Notes: generated by a model from the sequence alone, not told the origin. A stretch of DNA of 64,000 nt from Flavobacterium sp. (GCA_016718345.1 JADKDN010000001.1:443001-507000); one strand, 5' to 3'; shown: positions 28,020 through 37,722, counted from the stretch's first letter. Program-made: numbers and translations.

Positions 28020-28036
28020 TTACCAAATTTTGGTAA
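28020..28036. promoter_or_regulatory. Putative parDE operator palindrome (second locus)
   Basis: TTACCAAATTTTGGTAA is a perfect 17-base palindrome located 24 bases before parD. It resembles ATACCA-N5-TGGTAT ahead of the first locus. Confidence 0.6.
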
Positions 28037-28474
28037 TCAAGCAAATGGTTTCTAAGGAAATTAGTTGCAACCCGTTTTATTGACTATGTACTTAATGTGT
28101 TTGAAAAGTTTAAGGTTGTTCGTTTACCACTAAATACTGAATTTACTAAGAGGACAACTTCTCGATACTTCCCCTTTGTAAGCTAGTCGCATACAAAGGC
28201 TCAACTCGAAGTGACGAGAAGGGTGTAAGGAAGGGTTTAAAAAGTTTAAGAGTTTAAAGTTTAAGGTTGTTCGCTTACCACTAAATAGTGAATTTACTAA
28301 GAGGACAGCTTCTCGATACTTCACTTTCGTTAGCTGGTCGCAAACAAAAGTTCAACTCGAAGAGACGAGCAGGGCGTAAGGAAGAGTTTAAAAGTTTAAA
28401 GTTTAAGGTTGTGCACCGAACACTAAATACTGAATTTACTAAGAGGACAACTTCTCGATACTTCCCCTTTGTAA

Positions 28475-28607
28475 GCTGGTCGCAAACAAAAGTTCAACTC
28501 GAAGTGACGGGTGAGTGTGAGCTTAGGTGTGGTGTTCTAAAAAAGGTGTTCCTGATACCGTCACCTCGAGTGATTTTGCTTTTTTAGCAAAATTGTATCG
28601 AGAGGGT
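28475..28607. repeat. 133-base exact duplication, copy 1 (second copy 29065-29197)
   Basis: The 133 bases from GCTGGTCGCAAACAAAAG to GTATCGAGAGGGT are identical at 29065-29197. They include a second hairpin, CTCGAGTGATTTTGCT … AGCAAAATTGTATCGAG. Perfect identity points to a recent copying event or an assembly-level duplication. Confidence 0.9.
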
Positions 28608-28639
28608 TTACTGATTTTAAATAAAATAGTATTTTAGTT

Positions 28640-28873
28640 AAATGAAACAATCCTACGTTTCGGTTTTACCAACATCAATCTGGGTTTTATCCACAGTGTT
28701 ATACCTTTAATAGAAGACCTCTTGAATTGGTTTTTTATTGTGAGTTTACGGATATTAATCTTGCAATAGAAAAAGAGAAACAAATTAAGAAATGGTCAAA
28801 GGCTAAAAAGGAAGCTCTTATTAATGATGATTATGACGCTCTTCCTAATTTAGCTAAGAAGAAGTTTAAATAG
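28640..28873 (+). pseudogene. C-terminal stump of a GIY-YIG nuclease-family protein
   Basis: Reading in frame with the stop at 28871-28873 gives FRFYQHQSGFYPQCYTFNRR, then PLELVFYCEFTDINLAIEKE, then KQIKKWSKAKKEALINDDYD and ALPNLAKKKFK. The CYTFNRRPLELVF and EKQIKKWSKAKKEALI parts match the second half of small GIY-YIG proteins of Bacteroidota. The N-terminal GIY-YIG catalytic motif is missing and the upstream sequence is a family A repeat. The nuclease cannot be active. Confidence 0.75.
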
Positions 28874-29617
28874 GTTTTAGCTTCTCGATACTTCCCCTTT
28901 GTAAGCTAGTCGCATACAAAGGCTCAACTCGAAGAGACGAGCAGGGTGTAAGGAAGGGTTTAAAAGTTTAAAAAAGTTTAAAAGTTTAAAGTTTAAGGTT
29001 GTTTACTTCCCGCTGATTACTGAATTTACTAAGAGGACAACTTCTCGATACTTCACTTTCGTTTGCTGGTCGCAAACAAAAGTTCAACTCGAAGTGACGG
29101 GTGAGTGTGAGCTTAGGTGTGGTGTTCTAAAAAAGGTGTTCCTGATACCGTCACCTCGAGTGATTTTGCTTTTTTAGCAAAATTGTATCGAGAGGGTCTA
29201 GTTGTTGCTTCTCGATACTTCGCCTTTGTAAGCTAATCGCGTACAAAGGTTCAACTCGAAGTGACGAGCAGGGCGTAAGGAAGAGTTTAAAGTTTAATGT
29301 TTAAGGTTTAATGTTTAATGTTTAATGTTTAATGTTGAATGTTTAAGGTTGTTTACCTCGAACTGAAAACTTCCATATAGAGCTCCTCGTCTGACGGGGG
29401 GAGATAATGTTAATTATTAAAGTTTAATGTTTAAGGTTTAGTTGTTCTCAGCTTGTTTTAATTTTGTTTTGTTTAGTCTGTTTTGTTTGGGTGCTGCAAG
29501 GGGAAGAAAGATTAAGTTTAGAGTTTAATGTTTAAAGTTGTAAAGTTTAAAAGTTTAAGGTTGTTCCGCGCCTCGTTCTGTTTTATCCGTGTACCATTTT
29601 AGTGCAAATGGATTGTT

Positions 29618-29662
29618 GCTTTGACTGGATGAGATGCTTCCTTCGTCAGCATGACAAGAATG
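29618..29662. repeat. Dispersed repeat, family B, copy 2
   Basis: GCTTTGACTGGATGAGATGC then TTCCTTCGTCAGCATGACAA and GAATG. It is preceded by GCAAATGGATTG, as is copy 3 at 38182. Confidence 0.8.
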
Positions 29663-29842
29663 CGGGGAGATAATGATTAATTATTAAAGTTTAATGTTTA
29701 AAAGGTTTAAGGTTGTTCTCAGCTTGATTTTAATTTTATCCGTTTTATCGGTTTAGTATCTGTTTTATCCGTGTACCATTTCACTTCGAACTCGAGACTA
29801 CATACAATTCTTACATCTATAAATTCCTTGTGGAGTGAAAAA

Positions 29843-29871
29843 TCGATAAAAAAACACATAAATTCGATAAA
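29843..29871. promoter_or_regulatory. 21-base-period direct repeat ahead of giant gene 1
   Basis: TCGATAAA occurs at 29843 and 29864, exactly 21 bases apart, i.e. on the same face of the helix. A similar arrangement with the same period lies before giant gene 3. It is a possible dimeric activator site. Confidence 0.3.
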
Positions 29872-30350
29872 CGACACCACCGCGATTTCATCACGAAAAT
29901 TTAACGTTTGTTTAATCGAAAAACAGGCAAATTGAAGTAATTTTATGCTGTATGAGCCGAAAACTGAATTTTTAGTAGTGACTAACGCATTGAATTTGTG
30001 ACTGTTGAAAAGGAAGGACTATAAATGTTACAAAATGCAAGGAATGGGGTGCGATTGTTACACTTTTACGACAAAACCCGCAATTTTGCTCGTAATATAA
30101 CAAGCAGTAGCTATCGATTATTTGCATAAAAAACCGACAAAATACCGAAAACGCAATAGTATTTTCAACGAAAAAGCCTATTTATTAACAATTTTTAGAT
30201 TTTTTTAGTAAAACCTTTGTGTATGTGGTTTTTTGCAGTATGTTTGTAGTCCCCCAAAATTTTTTTTACGTTCCAAGAGGAAAACCTGTGTTTTCCCCTA
30301 TATATATTTTAAATTTAAACCAAAACGTTTTTTAATTAAACCATTTATTT

Positions 30351-33300
30351 ATGAATAATTTTACTAAAGCTTTTTATACCACAAAAAGCAAATCAATTAA
30401 ATGGGTGTTCGCTGTATTAACATTATTCTTTCTGAGTATTCAGACGAGTTTTGGACAGACAACGGTAACTCTTGGTGGACTATTGGGAGGTACTTGTCCT
30501 TTTAATCCGACAGCCACATGGACAACACCACCCGCTGGTTTGACGTTTTCTAATGTTACTAGAGGTGCAGGGGTTACTTGGTGCTCAGCCCAGTGATCGA
30601 TTTCTGGTTCAGCTTTTAATAACACATTGGCTGCAGGGATAACTGCTAGTAAATGGTATACGTTTACTATAACTAGTGATGCTAGTACAACCTTTACTTT
30701 AAATTAATGAAGTACTTGAAGCTCAGGTTAGTAGTGCAACAGGTTCGCCTAATTATAGTATTCAATACAGTATAGGTGCGGGAGCTAGAACAGCAATTTG
30801 GTCATTTACCCCAACAACTTCTTCTGCTGCTTATGCAATCACCCTGATTGCAGCAATTAGTGTCCTGTTAGTAGTGTTTTAAATATATTTATTATACCAA
30901 ATACATTGACAGCTACTGGAACAACGGCTAGATTTACAAATGCTTCAACGGTTAATGTTACGGCAAGTGCCGCAGGTCCAACGGTTACATTAGCACAACT
31001 TACTGCAGGAATTGCGCCATCGCCATTAGTAGCAAGTACAACCGATAAAGCCATTTTAGGATTTTCGGCTACTTCGTCTGCTGGTACGCCAAGTATGACT
31101 GCTTTTAATATTGGTACTTCTACAACATCGGTAAGTAAATTAACGAATGTTAAATTATATACCTCTACCGATAATAGCTATGCTACTGCCGGAGATAATG
31201 TTCAAATTACAGGATTTGCGTTTGCTCAAACTGCCACGCAATTACAGTTTTCTGCCTTAACGGAAGCGTTAAGTACTTCTGCAAAATATTATTTTATAGT
31301 TGCTGATATTGATGCTTCTGTTACAGGAGCAACAACAGCTGTGCAGCCATCCTTAACCAATGCAAATGTTACTGTAGCAACAGCAACAATAACTGGTGGT
31401 ACTATTACAGGTACAAACTACGCATTTGATGTAGCAGCTGGTACACCATCAATTTCTCCATCAGGAACATTAGCGGCTGTAAACACTACGTATGGTTCTG
31501 CCAGTGCATCGCCTACTAGTTTTACGGTTTCGGGTGCTAGTCTTACTGATGACATCGTAATTACTCCACCAGCTGGTTTTGAAATTTCAAAAACAGCTAT
31601 TGGTAGCGGATATGCAACTACACAAACTTTAAATCAAAGTGGAGGTACAGTAGGTACTACTACTATATATGTACGTTTAGCTAATACTACCGCTTTTGGT
31701 ACCTATTCTGGAAATATTACTTTAGTAAGTACGCTTGATGGTCTTTCAGTAAACGTAGCCACAGTATCTAGTTCGGTGGCTAAAAAGCATTAACCATTTC
31801 AGGTTTGTCTTTAGTAGCTGCATCAAAAGTATACGATGCTACAACAACAGCAGCAATTACAGGAACGGCTGCTTTGCAGGCTGCAACAACATTGGCTTTA
31901 AACACCAGTGGAGATGGTAAACCAATTGATACTGACACCGTATCATTAACAGGAACTGCGGTAGGTACTTATAATTCTAAAGATGTGGCAACAGCTACAA
32001 CTGTAAGTTACTCTGGATTAAGTTTAACAGGAGCAAGCGCAGCGAACTATTCGTTGACCGCACATGCTACATCAGCTGCAACAATTACTGCTAAACCTAT
32101 TACCTTGAGTGGTCTTTGCAACCCTTACAGGTACGGCGGTAGGAACCTATAATAGTGTCAATGTGGCAACCGCTACTACGGTAACGTTTACAGGGGTTAG
32201 TTTAACAGGTGCTCAAGCAGGAAACTACTCGTTAACGGCTCATCCTTCGCAAGCGGCTACTATTACAAAAGCAACAGCAGTAATTACTTTTGGAGCTTTA
32301 GCTGCAAAAACAACTGCCGATGTGCCATTTGCTCTTACAGCTACTTCAACATCTGGTAATACAGTAACATATGTGAGTGGTACTCCGGCTACAGCTACTA
32401 TATCAGGTAGTACAGTAACTATTGTTGCAGCAGGTAGCACAGTTATTACAGCATCAGATGCAGGAAATGCAAATTATGATGCAGCTGTTGATGTGCCACA
32501 AACCTTAACGGTAACTGCGGGGCCCAATTTGGAGTAATCCAATAACAACGGCTTCTAATGTTTGGGGATTGGTAATCCATTTACATCTGGTCAAACCGTT
32601 GTTCCAAACTTGACAGTTTCTGGAATAGGACTTGTTGGAGCAACTGCAACATCAGGAACTAACAGAGCTAATTCTAGTAACTGGCCTACCGTGGCATCCA
32701 TTGATTTAACTAAATATTTTGAGTTTATCTTGACTCCTAGTCCAGGGTATGAAATAGATTTCACTAATTTTATATATACATCAACTTTATCCTCTGGTAC
32801 TCCTACAATAGTTATGCGTTCTAGTGTAGATAGTTTTGGTGCTGACATAGCAACATTGTCAACTACAGGTGCTACCGTAAATTTAAGTACTTTTCAAAAT
32901 ATTACTTCGGCAATTACTTTTAGAGTTTATGTTTATAATATGTCGACAACTGGCACAACATGGAGTATCAATGATTTTCAATTCAACGGTGATGTAGTAA
33001 TAGGTACACCAGTTCCTGAAATGAATGTTACACAAGGTGGTTCTATTGCTTCTGGAGGAACCAATGCATTTGGTAATCAAGAAAACGGAACTAGCGGTAG
33101 TGCAGTTACCTTTACCATTCAAAATACAGGTAATGCGGTTTTAAACTTATCAGGTACTCCTAATAAAGTTGCTATTACAGGAAACACAGCAGATTTTGTT
33201 ATCAATGAAACAGCTACTACTGCTACTGTTGCAGCAACATCAGGAACAACTACTTTTACAGTTACTTTACTCCACAAGCTGTGGGGTCAAGAGCTGCTCA

Positions 33301-36300
33301 GTTGAGTATTGCTAATGATGATAGTAATGAGAATCCATACCTTATTAATTTAACAGGTACAGGAACTACTAGTCAGCAATCGACTATATCGGCTGCTACT
33401 TTTACAGCTCCAACAAATGTGGCTTATGGAAGTTATCAAGCTGGTAATATTACATTTGCAAACTCTCTTGAGGTTGGACAATTTACCGTTCAGGATGGTG
33501 TTTCAGATAATGACTCTTTTGGTACTACTTTAAGTACAATCACATTCAGTTTAAGTAATTCTGCTAATGTTCAAAGAGTGGCATTGTATGATGGAGCTAC
33601 TGAATTGCAAGAAATTGCTGCAGGAGCTACTAACGTATTTAATGCTGGTTTGGGAGCTATTAATACAACAGATGGTGGTTCTAAAACATTCAGTATAAGA
33701 GTTACTTTTAATCCTACAGTTACTGATAATCAACAATATCAATTTACTGCAACTAGTGCTACAGCAGATGCTGCAGGTTCAGGATTTGCTACTGTAGGAG
33801 GTTCAACGTCTATTGCTGGAAATAACAATAGAATTGTAGTAACGGCTAATCGATTGAGTTTTGGTACTGTTGGTGGTGGTTCTATTAACGTGACTTTACC
33901 TTCATTTACCTTATCTGCAACAGATGGTTTAGGAAATGTTGATTTAGACCGAAGTGCAGCAGTAACTTTAGGAACAACATCAGCTTTCCCTAGTGCAAAC
34001 TTTACGAGAACAACACCTACCTATGCTTTGACAGGAGGTTCTATAACCATAAGCAATGTTGCTTTTGCAGATGCTCAAACAACAACTTTAACTGCTGATG
34101 CTGCTGGATTAACTCAAGGAGTATCTAATCCGTTTATTATATCGCTTGTAAGTTTTCCTGCAAATAGTTACAGAACAACAAGTGCCGGTGCATATCCATC
34201 TGGGGCAACTTGGGAAAGATTTGTAAGTGGTACTTGGACAAGTGGTTTTACACCTGTAGCAGGTGAAGATGATTTTATTTACATACGACACGCAATTACA
34301 AATGCTTCTAATAGTCCTCAGAATGTGGTTATAGAAACAGGAGGAACTTTTACATACAATTCATCGGCTACAAATTTATCTTCTTTACTAGTTGAATCTG
34401 GAGGAGTTTTACAAATTAATGCTGCATTAACAGTAAGCGGAACTTTTACAGTGGAATCAGGTGGTACCGTTAATATTAATAGCTCTACTACAAACGGAGC
34501 AAGTGCATTATGGAACGGTGTCGAAGATTTTCAGGATGGTTCTACAGTAAACATTCAAAACTGGCAATATGCTGACGCGAATAGATTGATAGAGAATCCG
34601 AGTAGAATTCAGGTAAATACTACTTCGGGAAGTTATTTTGGTAATTTGATTGTAAGCGGTAATCCTCCAACTGGTGATTCATTTATCGTAGTTGATGGCG
34701 CTCCAACAATTAATTTATGTAAAAACAATTTCACGGTTTCTGAAGCGGGTACTGGTTACGTTGCAATTACTAGTTCTGGAGCAAATGCTACTATAGGAGG
34801 TAATGTTATTGTAACTACAGGACAATTTAATGTTGCTGCAACAACAAGTGGTAATGCTATAACTACAGTTTTAGGAAATATATCAGTTGCTTCAGGTGGA
34901 ACATTAAATTTAAATGTAAATAGTTCTGGTTCTGCTACTTCAATTGTACAATTGAAAGGAAATTTAAGTGTTGTTTCTGGTGGTACATTAAATAGTACAG
35001 ATGCGGGTTGTGCTGTTGTGTTTTCAGGAACTACAGGTACACAAACTTTAAGTTTAGCTGGTACATTAGGAACTAATGCTAACTTTGAAGTTGGTGATGG
35101 AACTAATGCGAGTACGGTTCAGTTGATTAATCAGAATTTAAATTTAACTAATTCTTCTAATGCCTTTACGGTAAAAACAAATGGTATCTTAGATTTTAAT
35201 TACAGAGATATTACAGGAATAGGAACTTTTACTTTAGAATCAGCTGGAGAATTACGTATTACTTCAGCAGCAGGTCTTACTGCTTCTGGAGCTACGGGTA
35301 ACGTAACGAGCTCAGGAACACGTACTATTAGTCAGAGTGGTATTTTCCGTTACACTGGTAACGTTACCCCACAAGCTACGGGTAATGCAATGACCACAGG
35401 TTCTTCTGCAAAACGTATAATTATAGATAAAACCAATCCTACTGATGTAGTAAACCTTACACAAAGTACAGGTACAACCGATCGTTTGGAAATTATTGAG
35501 GGAACGTTTGTAGAAACTGCTGCTGCCAATGTTTCTGGTTCAGGAAATCTCGTTATGAGTGGCGGTACTTATAGAACAGCTGTAGTTAGTGGACCAGTTC
35601 CATTATTAGCTGGTACTTTTACTCTTACAGGAGGTACTATAGATTTGAATGCTGCAGGAAACCAGACTTTAAAAGGTGCTAGAGATTATAGAAACTTAAC
35701 ATTCTCAACAAGCGGAACTAAAACTCTAAGTTCAGCACCTGATTCAGTTACGGGTACTGCAACGGTTCAAAGTGGTGTAATTTTAGATGTAGATAATAAC
35801 TCTTTTGGAGGTTCGATAACGAACCTAACCTTAAATGGTACAGCTATTTATAAAACGTCTGGTAATGGAACTAAACCAGATGCAGATGGTACTTATAATT
35901 TGGCAGCTACTTCAACAGTAGAGTTTTATGGAACTAGCGCTACTATTGTAAAATTAGGTTCGCCTGCAGTTAGTTATGGTAATGTTGTGGTAAGTGGTAC
36001 AAATGTTTCAAGTACTTCTACTACTACAGGTATTTTGTTTAAGTCAGGAGGTAGTTTTACCGTTAAACAGGGCGCTACGTTTACCTTTAGACAACCGGGT
36101 GGTTTAAATGGTCTTGTAAATTCAGCTGTTAGCAGTACTAATAGTCCAACAGTTACCATAGAAAATACACCAGCCTTGTCAACAATTGTGTACAATGGTG
36201 TTGGTCAAAGTTTAACTGGTAGAGCAGACTATGGTAATTTAATTATTAATAATACTAGTGGTGCGCTTAACAACAAGTGGTGATGTTACCGTTAGTGGTA

Positions 36301-37672
36301 CTTTGACCTTGACAAGAGGTATTGTAACAACAGGTGCAAATACTATAGCAGTAACAAATGATACTACACCTATTAGCGGAGGTAGTAATACAGCTTACAT
36401 CAGTGGTAAATTAAGACTTACCTATCCAGCAACTGGAACTAATGTAGCTAGAACTTTCCCAATAGGAAAAGGAAGTGCTTATCGTCCTGTTACTTTTAGT
36501 TATGATACAGCTCCAGCTTCGAGAACGGTATTGATTGAGCAGTTTGAAACTAGTTTTCCGGGTGCTCTTCCAAGTACAGCCTCTCAGTTTGGTGCTCGAT
36601 ATTGGAATATAACACAGTCTAGTGTAGGTGCTTCCTATAAAGTTACTTTAGATGCAGGTCCAGCTACGACATCAGGTACAGTAGTAATGATTAGAAGAGA
36701 GGGTACTGGAGCCTCTACTTCAAATGAAGTAACAACGCCTAATTATACTAACGTTACTTCTTACAACACTACAGATGTTTCAAACGATGTTTCTTTTGGG
36801 GAATGTACAGTATGTTCTTTCATCATGCCAGCCCAATGTGGAAGTACTCTGCCAGATATCAATGCCACAATTTATTGTTATGGTATTACAGGAGCAACAG
36901 ATTTTCGTTTTAAAGTAACTAAAGCTGGAACTGATTATATCTTCGATAATGATTCGAGAAATATCAGAGCTTTTGTATTGAGTCAAATACCTGAGTAGCT
37001 GAGTACAGTACTACATACGGAGTTAGTGTTAGTGCCTTTATCGGTGGAGTTTGGCAAGCTTATGGTAGAGTTTGTACTATTACAACACCACCTAACATTA
37101 CTGTTAATACAACTCAGATTATGTTAAATCGATGTGGTACAACCCTACCTACTTTGAACACAACTATATATGCTAATGCAGTGGTAGGCGCTACACAATA
37201 TCGCTTTGAAGTTACTGGTGGCTCATTTGGAGTTAGATCAGTTGATTCTCCATACCGATATTTCAACTTATCACAATTGAATCCTGGAGGAGGAGAATTT
37301 GACAAAACTTATTCTATACGAGTAGCTATAAACAATGGTATCTGGCAAGAGTATGGGCCTGCTTGTAATGTAAGCACTCCTGCAGCTCCAGCACCAAGAA
37401 TGGCAGCTCAAGATATCAACACGAATGTGTTTGAGGTGAAAGCTTTCCCTAATCCATTTGCAAGACACTTTAGCTTAGACATTCAAAGTTCAAGTGACGA
37501 TTTGGTACAAGTTCAAGTATATGATATGATAGGAAGAGAACTTGAGGTTCAAAAAGCTACTGTATCAGAATTGAGTACGAAAGAGATCGGAACGAATTAT
37601 CCATCTGGTGTGTACAACGTTGTTGTGAGCCAAGGGGATAAAGTGAAATCAGTTCGTATGATTAAACGATAA
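30351..37672 (+). CDS. Giant T9SS-exported surface protein 1 (~2440 residues, multiply frameshifted)
   Basis: The start has a long signal peptide (MNNFTKAFYTTKSKSIKWVFAVLTLFFLSIQTSFGQ), typical of very large outer-surface proteins, and the end is a type A sorting domain (FPNPFARHFSLDI…GVYNVVVSQGD…RMIKR). Between them the same strand stays coding in changing frames, with no alternative start or terminator. I therefore read 30351-37672 as one gene. Breaks lie near 30590, 30700-30900, 31785, 32110, 32540, 33285, 36270 and 37000-37120. Domains in order: an N-terminal beta region, YDG/MBG-type repeats, a choice-of-anchor D domain, a long beta-helix-like stretch, and two CGTTLP-type modules before the sorting domain. 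It is likely a cell-surface adhesin; no enzymatic motif is seen. Confidence 0.8.
30906..31793 (+). CDS. Giant 1, segment A: N-terminal Ig-like/beta region
   Basis: The 295 residues are threonine-, serine- and alanine-rich. They contain a BNR-free beta domain (STTDKAILGFSATSSAGTPS…SAKYYFIVADIDASVTG) and an Ig-like stretch (ISPSGTLAAVNTTYGSASASP…LTDDIVITPPAGFEISK). The latter is a widespread bacterial adhesin module. The frame breaks at VSSSVAKKH, and the next frame resumes at KALTISGLSLV. Confidence 0.7.
   Translation: MTATGTTARFTNASTVNVTASAAGPTVTLAQLTAGIAPSPLVASTTDKAILGFSATSSAGTPSMTAFNIGTSTTSVSKLTNVKLYTSTDNSYATAGDNVQITGFAFAQTATQLQFSALTEALSTSAKYYFIVADIDASVTGATTAVQPSLTNANVTVATATITGGTITGTNYAFDVAAGTPSISPSGTLAAVNTTYGSASASPTSFTVSGASLTDDIVITPPAGFEISKTAIGSGYATTQTLNQSGGTVGTTTIYVRLANTTAFGTYSGNITLVSTLDGLSVNVATVSSSVAKKH
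31805..32537 (+). CDS. Giant 1, segment B: YDG/MBG-type repeats, partly deleted
   Basis: One full repeat (SKVYDATTTAAITGTAALQ…VSLTGTAVGTYNSKDVATAT…ANYSLTA) is followed by a second that lacks its first half. The sequence jumps from AKPITLSGL to ATLTGTAVGTYNSVNVATAT, at about 32105-32125, changing frame. A third, simpler module (AVITFGALAAKTTADVPFALTATS…) follows. A full second unit would be about 90 residues, so roughly 40-50 residues are missing. Confidence 0.7.
32562..33305 (+). CDS. Giant 1, segment C: lamin-tail-like region and choice-of-anchor D domain
   Basis: The segment contains a region of the type SIDLTKYFEFILTPSPGYEIDFTNF (common before choice-of-anchor modules). A choice-of-anchor D domain follows (PEMNVTQGGSIASGGTNAFG, FTIQNTGNAVLNLSGTP, NTADFVINE). 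Its last strand FTVTF(T)PQAVGSRAAQLSI is split by a missing T near 33270, after which the next frame continues. Confidence 0.7.
   Translation: MGIGNPFTSGQTVVPNLTVSGIGLVGATATSGTNRANSSNWPTVASIDLTKYFEFILTPSPGYEIDFTNFIYTSTLSSGTPTIVMRSSVDSFGADIATLSTTGATVNLSTFQNITSAITFRVYVYNMSTTGTTWSINDFQFNGDVVIGTPVPEMNVTQGGSIASGGTNAFGNQENGTSGSAVTFTIQNTGNAVLNLSGTPNKVAITGNTADFVINETATTATVAATSGTTTFTVTLLHKLWGQELLS
33281..36283 (+). CDS. Giant 1, segment D: 1000-residue beta-helix-like stalk
   Basis: This is the longest unbroken part. After the end of the anchor D domain comes a Ca-beta-like portion, then a long series of short strands with recurring SGG-L-N—S-TVSGTFTVESGGTVNIN-type turns. These suggest a parallel beta-helix stalk. 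No cysteines are used as repeats and no catalytic motif is visible. A one-base insertion near 36265 (GCGCTTAACAACAAGT) ends the frame at LNNKW. Confidence 0.75.
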   Translation: MGSRAAQLSIANDDSNENPYLINLTGTGTTSQQSTISAATFTAPTNVAYGSYQAGNITFANSLEVGQFTVQDGVSDNDSFGTTLSTITFSLSNSANVQRVALYDGATELQEIAAGATNVFNAGLGAINTTDGGSKTFSIRVTFNPTVTDNQQYQFTATSATADAAGSGFATVGGSTSIAGNNNRIVVTANRLSFGTVGGGSINVTLPSFTLSATDGLGNVDLDRSAAVTLGTTSAFPSANFTRTTPTYALTGGSITISNVAFADAQTTTLTADAAGLTQGVSNPFIISLVSFPANSYRTTSAGAYPSGATWERFVSGTWTSGFTPVAGEDDFIYIRHAITNASNSPQNVVIETGGTFTYNSSATNLSSLLVESGGVLQINAALTVSGTFTVESGGTVNINSSTTNGASALWNGVEDFQDGSTVNIQNWQYADANRLIENPSRIQVNTTSGSYFGNLIVSGNPPTGDSFIVVDGAPTINLCKNNFTVSEAGTGYVAITSSGANATIGGNVIVTTGQFNVAATTSGNAITTVLGNISVASGGTLNLNVNSSGSATSIVQLKGNLSVVSGGTLNSTDAGCAVVFSGTTGTQTLSLAGTLGTNANFEVGDGTNASTVQLINQNLNLTNSSNAFTVKTNGILDFNYRDITGIGTFTLESAGELRITSAAGLTASGATGNVTSSGTRTISQSGIFRYTGNVTPQATGNAMTTGSSAKRIIIDKTNPTDVVNLTQSTGTTDRLEIIEGTFVETAAANVSGSGNLVMSGGTYRTAVVSGPVPLLAGTFTLTGGTIDLNAAGNQTLKGARDYRNLTFSTSGTKTLSSAPDSVTGTATVQSGVILDVDNNSFGGSITNLTLNGTAIYKTSGNGTKPDADGTYNLAATSTVEFYGTSATIVKLGSPAVSYGNVVVSGTNVSSTSTTTGILFKSGGSFTVKQGATFTFRQPGGLNGLVNSAVSSTNSPTVTIENTPALSTIVYNGVGQSLTGRADYGNLIINNTSGALNNKW
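36258..36998 (+). CDS. Giant 1, segment E: beta-sandwich region and first CGTTLP module
   Basis: DVTVSGTLTLTRGIVTTGAN continues the stalk and leads to a beta-sandwich (ARTFPIGKGSAYRPVTFSY…RYWNITQSS) seen near the end of many Bacteroidota adhesins. The segment then enters a module starting QCGSTLPDINATIYCYGITGATDFRFKVT. The frame is lost at QIPE near 36990 and resumes 120 bases on. Confidence 0.7.
   Translation: MVRLTTSGDVTVSGTLTLTRGIVTTGANTIAVTNDTTPISGGSNTAYISGKLRLTYPATGTNVARTFPIGKGSAYRPVTFSYDTAPASRTVLIEQFETSFPGALPSTASQFGARYWNITQSSVGASYKVTLDAGPATTSGTVVMIRREGTGASTSNEVTTPNYTNVTSYNTTDVSNDVSFGECTVCSFIMPAQCGSTLPDINATIYCYGITGATDFRFKVTKAGTDYIFDNDSRNIRAFVLSQIPE
37121..37672 (+). CDS. Giant 1, segment F: second CGTTLP module and type A sorting domain
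   Basis: RCGTTLPTLNTTIYANAVVGATQYRFEVTGG is a repeat of the preceding module, about 95 residues long with conserved cysteines near both ends. Residues 110-183 are the sorting domain (VKAFPNPFARHFSLDI, VQVYDMIGRELE, YPSGVYNVVVSQGDKVKSVRMIKR). The stop at 37672 is followed 20 bases later by a terminator. Confidence 0.85.
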   Translation: MLNRCGTTLPTLNTTIYANAVVGATQYRFEVTGGSFGVRSVDSPYRYFNLSQLNPGGGEFDKTYSIRVAINNGIWQEYGPACNVSTPAAPAPRMAAQDINTNVFEVKAFPNPFARHFSLDIQSSSDDLVQVQVYDMIGRELEVQKATVSELSTKEIGTNYPSGVYNVVVSQGDKVKSVRMIKR

Positions 37673-37692
37673 TTTTTAATTGTCTATAATAG

Positions 37693-37722
37693 AAGCCTCT
37701 TCGGAAACGGAGAGGCTTTTTT
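37693..37722 (+). terminator. Terminator of giant gene 1
   Basis: AAGCCTCTTCG/CGGAGAGGCTT-type hairpin (AAGCCTCT pairs with AGAGGCTT) followed by eight T. Confidence 0.9.

Larger units (their letters stand above)
28121..29282. repeat. Cluster of six family A palindromic repeats
   Basis: Copies lie at about 28121-28236, 28271-28386, 28420-28607, 28880-28960, 29020-29198 and 29208-29282. The core reads GAGGACAACTTCTCGATACT, then TTCnCTTTnGTnnGCTnGTC, then GCnnACAAAnGnTCAACTCG and AAGnGACGnG. CTTTGT/ACAAAG and CTTCG-type/CGAAG arms can pair to a long hairpin. Most copies are preceded by CACTAAATACTGAATTTACT and followed by GGGCGTAAGGAAG and a GTTTAAA tract, so the mobile or copied unit is about 115 bases. 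Two copies carry a longer right half (see 28475-28607). Confidence 0.85.
29283..30350. other. Heptamer tracts and long leader of the first giant surface gene
   Basis: 29283-29355 is a tract of GTTTAAT/GTTTAAG heptamers (at least eight). Shorter tracts recur near 29415, 29515-29565 and 29690-29712, and a G-run (ACGGGGGGAG) lies at 29393-29402. A family B repeat lies at 29618-29662. From about 29800 the sequence becomes ordinary AT-rich leader DNA with a pair of TCGATAAA direct repeats (29843 and 29864). No coding frame is convincing in this kilobase. Confidence 0.65.

Noticed and set aside
28288..28587. 99-codon plus-strand frame across family A repeats
   Set aside because: It is composed entirely of two copies of the dispersed repeat and has no independent coding signature.
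27092..29282. CRISPR array
   Set aside because: Repeats are long, imperfect, irregularly spaced and palindromic; spacers are not uniform, and no cas genes are present.
30240..30345. Riboswitch in the leader of giant gene 1
   Set aside because: No known aptamer core was recognised; the CCCCC/AAAATTTT and GGAAAAC…GTTTTCCCC pairing is only a short local hairpin.
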